A stretch of DNA of 64,000 bases, from NCBI GenBank assembly GCA_910584875.1, contig CAJUDA010000002.1:78651-142650 (forward strand), given 5' to 3'. Positions 60,065 to 64,000 of this stretch are shown here, piece after piece (positions within the stretch are counted from its first letter, which is position 1; every line of letters begins with the position of its first letter). Source of the stretch: an uncultured Eubacterium sp. (GTDB taxonomy: Bacteria; Bacillota; Clostridia; Lachnospirales; Lachnospiraceae). A program made the position numbers and the translations under genes. The notes beneath the pieces are model-generated. The model saw only the letters and a list, made by a program, of their open reading frames with translations, made no database searches and was not told the origin of the DNA.

Positions 60065-61144
60065 CTAACTTACCAGTTTTTCAAAATCCTCTTTTACTTT
60101 TTTAAATGCTTCCATCAGTTTCGGTGAAAAAGTACCGCATTCTCCATCCAGTATCATCTGAAATGCCTTATCCTTCGGGAATGCTGCTTTATATACACGC
60201 TCACATACCAGTGCGTCATATACGTCTGCCACCGAGACGATCTGTGCCGAAATAGGGATATCTTCTCCCTTCAGACCGTCCGGATACCCTCTTCCATCAT
60301 ATCTCTCATGATGGTGACGGCAGATATCATAGGACATCTTCTGATAATCATCATCCCAGATTCCCTCAATCTGTTTCAACAGATCACTGCCCTGTGTCGT
60401 ATGCGTCTTCATCAGGGCAAATTCATCCTCTGTCAGCCTGCCCGGTTTGAGGAGCACCTTATCCGGGATCGCGATCTTACCGACATCATGAAGCGCACTC
60501 GCTGCCGTGATCATCTCAACGGTATTTTTGTCCAGACCATATTCCGGATAATCCTTCATGATCTGATGCGCAAGTATCCGGGTAAATCCCTTCACTCTCT
60601 TGACATGCTCGCCGCTCTCAAGATTCCGGCACTCCACGACTGTACCAAGAACTTCAATGATCCGGTCATTGGTCTCCTGCAGTCTCTCTGCCTGCATCGC
60701 CAGTATTTTATTCTGTTGGCGCAGCGCCTCCGTCTGCGCCTCTACTTTTTGCTCCAGATGATTTTTATAACCAAAAAGATCCACATTGTTTCGTATCCTG
60801 TTTTTTACAAGAGCGGGCTCAAATGGTTTATGGATGAAGTCAGCAATCCCCAGTTCAAAACACTGACTCTCCACATCTACCGCTCTCTCGGCGCTTATGA
60901 TAAGTACCGGGATATTACTGATCCAGTCATTCTCCCTCATGACATCCAGCACGCCAAAGCCATCCAGTCTGGGCATCTGCAGATCCAGAAGAATCGCATC
61001 GATTTCTTCTGTTTTCTCCTGTATGATTGCCAATGCCTGTTCTCCATCTTCTGCCGTTTCTATTTCATATTCATCCTCCAATATGGCACACAGCAGTTCC
61101 CTGTTCATCTCAGCATCGTCTACAACCAATACTCTGTTCCTCAT
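60065..61144 (-). CDS. response regulator with HD-GYP output domain
   Basis: A 359-residue protein: receiver domain (1-120) with acidic residues VVDDAE and phospho-acceptor Asp54 (LLDLQMPRLDG), a coiled-coil linker (about 130-165) and an HD-GYP domain (about 170-355) with HDVGK and HHERYDGRGYPDG. It is a c-di-GMP phosphodiesterase controlled by phosphorylation; its kinase is not adjacent. The ATG at 61144 has GGAGG 5 bases upstream. Upstream is a 22-bp tandem repeat. Confidence 0.93.
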   Translation of the reverse strand: MRNRVLVVDDAEMNRELLCAILEDEYEIETAEDGEQALAIIQEKTEEIDAILLDLQMPRLDGFGVLDVMRENDWISNIPVLIISAERAVDVESQCFELGIADFIHKPFEPALVKNRIRNNVDLFGYKNHLEQKVEAQTEALRQQNKILAMQAERLQETNDRIIEVLGTVVECRNLESGEHVKRVKGFTRILAHQIMKDYPEYGLDKNTVEMITAASALHDVGKIAIPDKVLLKPGRLTEDEFALMKTHTTQGSDLLKQIEGIWDDDYQKMSYDICRHHHERYDGRGYPDGLKGEDIPISAQIVSVADVYDALVCERVYKAAFPKDKAFQMILDGECGTFSPKLMEAFKKVKEDFEKLVS

Positions 61145-61163
61145 AGTGTCCTCCATATCCTCC

Positions 61164-61207
61164 TTTTACTCGCATTAATAGTGTTTTTTACTCGCATTAA
61201 CAGTGTT
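61164..61207. repeat. 22-bp tandem repeat upstream of the HD-GYP response regulator
   Basis: TTTTACTCGCATTAATAGTGTT (given here as 22-base unit positions 61164-61185) repeats at 61186-61207 with one difference (T to C). It lies just upstream of the ribosome binding site of the HD-GYP gene. It may hold a doubled regulator site or be a simple duplication. Confidence 0.6.
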
Positions 61208-61265
61208 TTAGGGATTCCTCTCCCTGTCACATCATATGAATTGTTTCTACTTTTGTTATCATACT

Positions 61266-61306
61266 ACAAAACACACCTATAATCAATATGATATAGGTGT
61301 GTTTTT
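61266..61306. terminator. intrinsic terminator after the ferritin-like gene
   Basis: ACACACCTATA and TATAGGTGTGT are perfect 11-bp arms with a 10-base loop. T-runs flank both sides (TTTTT on plus, TTTTG on minus), so it can work in both directions and separates the ferritin-like gene from the HD-GYP gene. Confidence 0.85.
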
Positions 61307-61329
61307 CGTTGTGAGTGATACATAGCTCA

Positions 61330-61875
61330 CTATAGTTCTTTCAGCATCCACTGGAGCAGCATGATATGATATTCCTCATCCCGGATGATCCGCGCAAGCA
61401 CGGCATTGACACACTCGTCTTTGATCAGTCCCATATGCATCTGATACTGACGCACTGCATCCTTTTCCGCCTCGATATCCGCCAGTATCATCTTGCTGAC
61501 ACTTTCCGGCATGGTAAGATATTCCGGCGTCCACATCCGGTGTCCATTCTGATATTTTGCCGTGAAATCCACACGGCCGCCAAGCAGGCAGATCAATTCA
61601 CCCAGCTTCTGCAGATGCATCATCTCTGCCATGGCGATGCCAAGTATCGTTCTGGCAGCCGGACACCTCTCACCGGATAAGCGGTTTTCATTGTTGATGT
61701 ACTGTGTCGTAGCGCTCAGCTCTGATACCGAACCACAGTAATCAATACTGAGCAGATTGGCATAAGCTTGATTTTTTGCCTTTACCTGAAGCGGCGGATA
61801 TGGCAGGTCTGCCATAATGGGGCGTACCCCTTCAAAGCTGCAGGATGAGGCGATTACGTTGGTCTTTTCTCCCAT
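61330..61875 (-). CDS. ferritin-like domain protein
   Basis: A 181-residue four-helix protein. E-x2-H iron motifs appear in helix 2 (MAEMMHLQKL) and helix 4 (RDEEYHIMLL), with Glu-rich helix 3 (DIEAEKDAVRQY), as in rubrerythrin and manganese catalase relatives. It probably handles iron or peroxide. The ATG has GGAGG 5 bases upstream. No rubredoxin domain or partner is visible, so a simple catalase or rubrerythrin name would be premature. Confidence 0.8.
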   Translation of the reverse strand: MGEKTNVIASSCSFEGVRPIMADLPYPPLQVKAKNQAYANLLSIDYCGSVSELSATTQYINNENRLSGERCPAARTILGIAMAEMMHLQKLGELICLLGGRVDFTAKYQNGHRMWTPEYLTMPESVSKMILADIEAEKDAVRQYQMHMGLIKDECVNAVLARIIRDEEYHIMLLQWMLKEL

Positions 61876-61888
61876 AAGAACCTCCATT

Positions 61889-61911
61889 CTGTCATTATTT
61901 TACTATGACAG
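61889..61911. promoter_or_regulatory. inverted repeat upstream of the ferritin-like gene
   Basis: CTGTCAT and ATGACAG are perfect 7-bp arms with a 9-base spacer containing a likely -10 box (TAAAAT) on the minus strand, 14 bases before the start codon. An operator at the promoter is likely; a stress or metal regulator is inferred only from the gene. Confidence 0.45.
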
Positions 61912-61977
61912 TATATTACCGGTGGGGAGAGGGTATGAATATCATTAACAGGAAGTCTGATTTATAAGAAACCCTTA

Positions 61978-62006
61978 TTGACAGGTTCTGTCCTGGGATT
62001 TATACT
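61978..62006 (+). promoter_or_regulatory. consensus promoter of the 66-residue membrane protein gene
   Basis: TTGACA (61978-61983), 17 bases, TATACT (62001-62006). One of the two perfect -35 boxes seen in the window; the leader that follows forms a hairpin at 62009-62043. Confidence 0.75.
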
Positions 62007-62008
62007 GA

Positions 62009-62043
62009 AAAGGACGGAAAAGCATTAGTGGCATCCGTCCTTT
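62009..62043 (+). promoter_or_regulatory. leader hairpin ahead of the small membrane protein
   Basis: AAAGGACGG and CCGTCCTTT are perfect 9-bp arms with a 17-base loop, starting about 3 bases after the predicted -10 box, so nearly at the RNA 5' end. No T-run follows, and the ribosome binding site is 16 bases downstream. It may stabilise or regulate the mRNA. Confidence 0.5.
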
Positions 62044-62072
62044 ACTACAGCATTTTACGAGGTGAACAATTA

Positions 62073-62273
62073 ATGAAGCTACTATTTTATTTCTCAATCC
62101 TATTTACCTTGATAATAGTAAACATATCCTGCATCTATCTTAGAAAAAAAGGTACAAAGCCAGGTATCAACCCCCAAAAATATCGCATATTAAGTTTTTA
62201 TCTGCAGATCATATCAGATATTGTTTTAATAATGATTTTTATTTGCTTTAACTTTCTCTTTTACGCTAAATAG
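62073..62273 (+). CDS. 66-residue two-span membrane protein
   Basis: The frame starts at an ATG with GAGGTG 8 bases upstream and encodes two hydrophobic segments (residues about 2-22 and 42-63) joined by a basic loop (LRKKGTKPGINPQKYR). The strong promoter and structured leader support expression. It might be a small toxin-like or regulatory membrane protein, but nothing in sequence decides. Unrecognised. Confidence 0.6.
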   Translation: MKLLFYFSILFTLIIVNISCIYLRKKGTKPGINPQKYRILSFYLQIISDIVLIMIFICFNFLFYAK

Positions 62274-62318
62274 GCTTATACTCTCCTTTTCCTCTTCTGA
62301 TATCTCTGGTATAACAGA

Positions 62319-63215
62319 TTAGTAATTCAACAGCAGTCTCTTCAGAGAATAAATTCTGAAATTTTTCAGATAATGCAATCGTTCCCACAATTCTTCCTGT
62401 GCCTGGCACCTGCTTTTGGCAAAGTCCAGAAAAGTAAGGTATGGTTTATCTTCTTCCAGATCCGCTGACAGTTCTAACGTCTGTCCCTGATCAGAGGAAA
62501 TCCCCTCACCATTTACATACAGGACTTCTTTGGATGTTTCCATGTTCGCTCCGTAAAAGAAAACAAAATTTCTTGGAGGATCGGCTTCGGTATTGATCAT
62601 CTTTAAATTTTTGTACTGACAGTTCCATGAATTATTAAAATCAAAGCCCGGCATTTTATTTTTTTCATAATACTCTTCATTCTTTAAATCACCGATGCCT
62701 TTCTCCTCTGCAAACTCATCAAAGCACCCCTGTATCATCTCCCGCATTTCTTCATTAAGATAATAATACTCAGCATTATAGTAAAAGCACTGTCTTTCAC
62801 TGATTCCATAGGATCTTGCCACTTCCCATCCCTCCAACAGATTTGCACTCCTCGCTATAGAAGTTGAAGAAATTTTCATCTCAAAATATTGCATATTAAA
62901 AAGCTCCGTCAGACCATCTTTACTCCAATTTCCCATTTCTAATGCCTCGTCGTACACCGTTGCAAGCGTATCTTTGATACAGTCCCGAAATTCATCCGCA
63001 GAAGTCTGTTTTTTTACAAACTGCTTCATACACTCCGCCCACTTATCTGAAATTTCACCATGAAGAATAATGTGTTCTCTTTCCTTACGGATTTTCATAT
63101 CTTCTGCTTCCTCCGTCAACACCTCTTTTTTCAAAACAGAAGATGTGTTTTCCACGCTATAAAGCATCTCGGTACTTCTTATCACTGATGTATTACTAAT
63201 TCCTTCCATGTTCAT
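62319..63215 (-). CDS. hypothetical protein with charged N-terminal half
   Basis: A 298-residue soluble protein, acidic and helix-rich (EAEDMKIRKEREHIIL, KWAECMKQFVKKQ). The C-terminal part has aromatic-rich motifs (NNSWNCQYKNLKMI, PRNFVFFYGANME). No signal peptide or known domain is seen. The ATG at 63215 has AAGGAG 8 bases upstream; an upstream in-frame extension lacks one. It lies 46 bases downstream of another unknown gene on the same strand. Confidence 0.6.
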   Translation of the reverse strand: MNMEGISNTSVIRSTEMLYSVENTSSVLKKEVLTEEAEDMKIRKEREHIILHGEISDKWAECMKQFVKKQTSADEFRDCIKDTLATVYDEALEMGNWSKDGLTELFNMQYFEMKISSTSIARSANLLEGWEVARSYGISERQCFYYNAEYYYLNEEMREMIQGCFDEFAEEKGIGDLKNEEYYEKNKMPGFDFNNSWNCQYKNLKMINTEADPPRNFVFFYGANMETSKEVLYVNGEGISSDQGQTLELSADLEEDKPYLTFLDFAKSRCQAQEELWERLHYLKNFRIYSLKRLLLNY

Positions 63216-63261
63216 TTTCCATTCTCCTTTTCTGTTTACAAGATAAAAAAACGTTTTTTTA

Positions 63262-64000
63262 TTAATCTCCCAGTTCATAATAATAGGATAATAAAAAACC
63301 TGGTATGATCGTAATGGTTTCACTGGAATATGCTTCAATCTCCCATCTGCCCTTCACATGCGTACCCAGAATACCATATGGACCTACAGCAAACTCACAG
63401 CTTGAAAAAAAACCAGAGCAGGTACTCCATGGGCAGTAATTTTCTGATGTATTGCGTACTCTGAATTTCTCGATTGCAGTAAGTTCTTGTACTTTTTTCC
63501 CGCTATTATCCTTAGGTGTAAGGCGGCTTACAATCGCTGTATTGGGAATCAGATCGTTATTTATCTGAAATCCAAATGTATCCGAAAACTGGTTTTTCGG
63601 TATCACAAATGCTGTTTTGGCATACACTGTATCACTTCCGGACATCATAATAGGATCTCCCACTGCCAGTACATACGCATTCAGGTCTTTCGTAAATTCT
63701 TCTGTTCCATCTGCTGAATACACTTCCAACAGATATTCTTGTCCTATCGTTAATTTTTCCACAAGAGATTCCCTTGCCTTGCGCACGCAAGTATAAGGAA
63801 AAATCCATTTCGTTCTCCATGTATCTGATTCTTTACTTGTATCATAAACATTCAGACCAGTCTCATCATAAATACAAAATTCCAGATTTGCTTTCTTCGT
63901 ACGCAATGTAATGGTATCCGTATTGCCCCGGTATTCAAAGCGATAAAAGCAGCCTCTGTTTTTTCTTCCCGGAATATATTCACCGCTAACAAAATTATAG
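63262..64000 (-). CDS. hypothetical protein (5' end outside window)
   Basis: The frame is open from the window edge for 246 codons and ends YYYELGD. It is rich in beta-strand-like segments (NLEFCIYDETGLNVYD, RVRNTSENYCPWSTCSGFF) and aromatic residues, and has no recognised domain in the visible part. The start and any signal sequence are outside the window. It is probably co-transcribed with the gene at 62319-63215. Confidence 0.6.
   Translation of the reverse strand, partial: YNFVSGEYIPGRKNRGCFYRFEYRGNTDTITLRTKKANLEFCIYDETGLNVYDTSKESDTWRTKWIFPYTCVRKARESLVEKLTIGQEYLLEVYSADGTEEFTKDLNAYVLAVGDPIMMSGSDTVYAKTAFVIPKNQFSDTFGFQINNDLIPNTAIVSRLTPKDNSGKKVQELTAIEKFRVRNTSENYCPWSTCSGFFSSCEFAVGPYGILGTHVKGRWEIEAYSSETITIIPGFLLSYYYELGD

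Noticed and set aside
61164..61207. Start of a CRISPR array
   Set aside because: The two units are directly adjacent with no spacer, and no cas gene is nearby.

Overview
The window looks like chromosome of an anaerobic gut-type Firmicute, most likely a member of the Lachnospiraceae (class Clostridia). The evidence is a four-subunit pyruvate:ferredoxin oxidoreductase, the [FeFe]-hydrogenase maturase HydE, a B12-binding radical SAM protein with a DUF4080-type tail, the paired TIGR03915/TIGR03916 DNA-repair proteins, a FeoA-FeoB fusion, lysine-rich Big2 surface domains, strong AGGAGG ribosome binding sites and frequent TTG/GTG starts. The genus cannot be fixed from the sequence alone. No rRNA, CRISPR array, prophage or intact insertion sequence was seen; two tRNA genes (Gly-TCC, Trp-CCA) are present.

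Layout. 1-5.2 kb: a partial PurM/HypE-like protein, a VanW-family envelope protein, two small membrane-anchored proteins, a radical SAM enzyme and tRNA-Gly. 5.3-11.5 kb: a giant secreted GH127 beta-L-arabinofuranosidase divergent from its probable AraC-type regulator, with direct repeats and a palindrome between them. 11.6-16 kb: an AT-richer, decayed stretch holding a Big2 protein, a RelE/ParE-type toxin-antitoxin pair, a resolvase fragment, a TIGR04076 protein and a surface protein broken at both ends. 16-18 kb: a secreted subtilase with an unusual C-terminal domain. 18-25.4 kb: one long co-directional cluster tgt-yajC-two paralogous membrane proteins-galE-FGGY kinase-EIIC/EAL fusion. 25.5-31.4 kb: an FN3 protein, a GNAT enzyme, tRNA-Trp, a candidate C-rich small RNA, a SEC-C protein, and pta-metF-shikimate kinase-like. 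32-38.8 kb: Na/Pi cotransporter, an ABC-2 exporter facing a DesKR-like two-component system. 38.8-46.9 kb: aminotransferase, NlpC/P60-like protein, thiD, mntP, the DNA-repair pair, a damaged DUF4258/YgiT toxin-antitoxin locus, a lipoprotein. 47.4-54.1 kb: LysR regulator plus porCDAB, an HD-GYP protein, a cyclophilin lipoprotein, thrH. 54.2-61.9 kb: feoB, a GH120 beta-xylosidase, hydE, a gene with a probable A7 frameshift, a response regulator with HD-GYP output, a ferritin-like protein. 62-64 kb: genes not recognised.

How the genes fit together. The lifestyle suggested is fermentative growth on plant hemicellulose (GH127, GH120, FGGY pentose kinase, GalE), pyruvate oxidation to acetyl-CoA and reduced ferredoxin (Por), acetyl-phosphate formation (Pta) and hydrogen metabolism (HydE, FeoB for iron). 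Three c-di-GMP phosphodiesterase-type proteins (one EAL, two HD-GYP) occur without a cyclase in the window.

The most striking non-coding signal is a family of about 500-bp fold-back elements: three full copies (31.5, 42.8-43.4 and 46.9-47.4 kb) and one solo end at the 3' end of feoB. Each folds into one giant hairpin with a cruciform head. The stem sequences differ between copies while staying complementary within each copy, and each copy lies beside the 3' end of a gene. A second non-coding candidate is a minus-strand RNA at 28.17-28.32 kb with two exposed C-rich anti-Shine-Dalgarno tracts and its own terminator.
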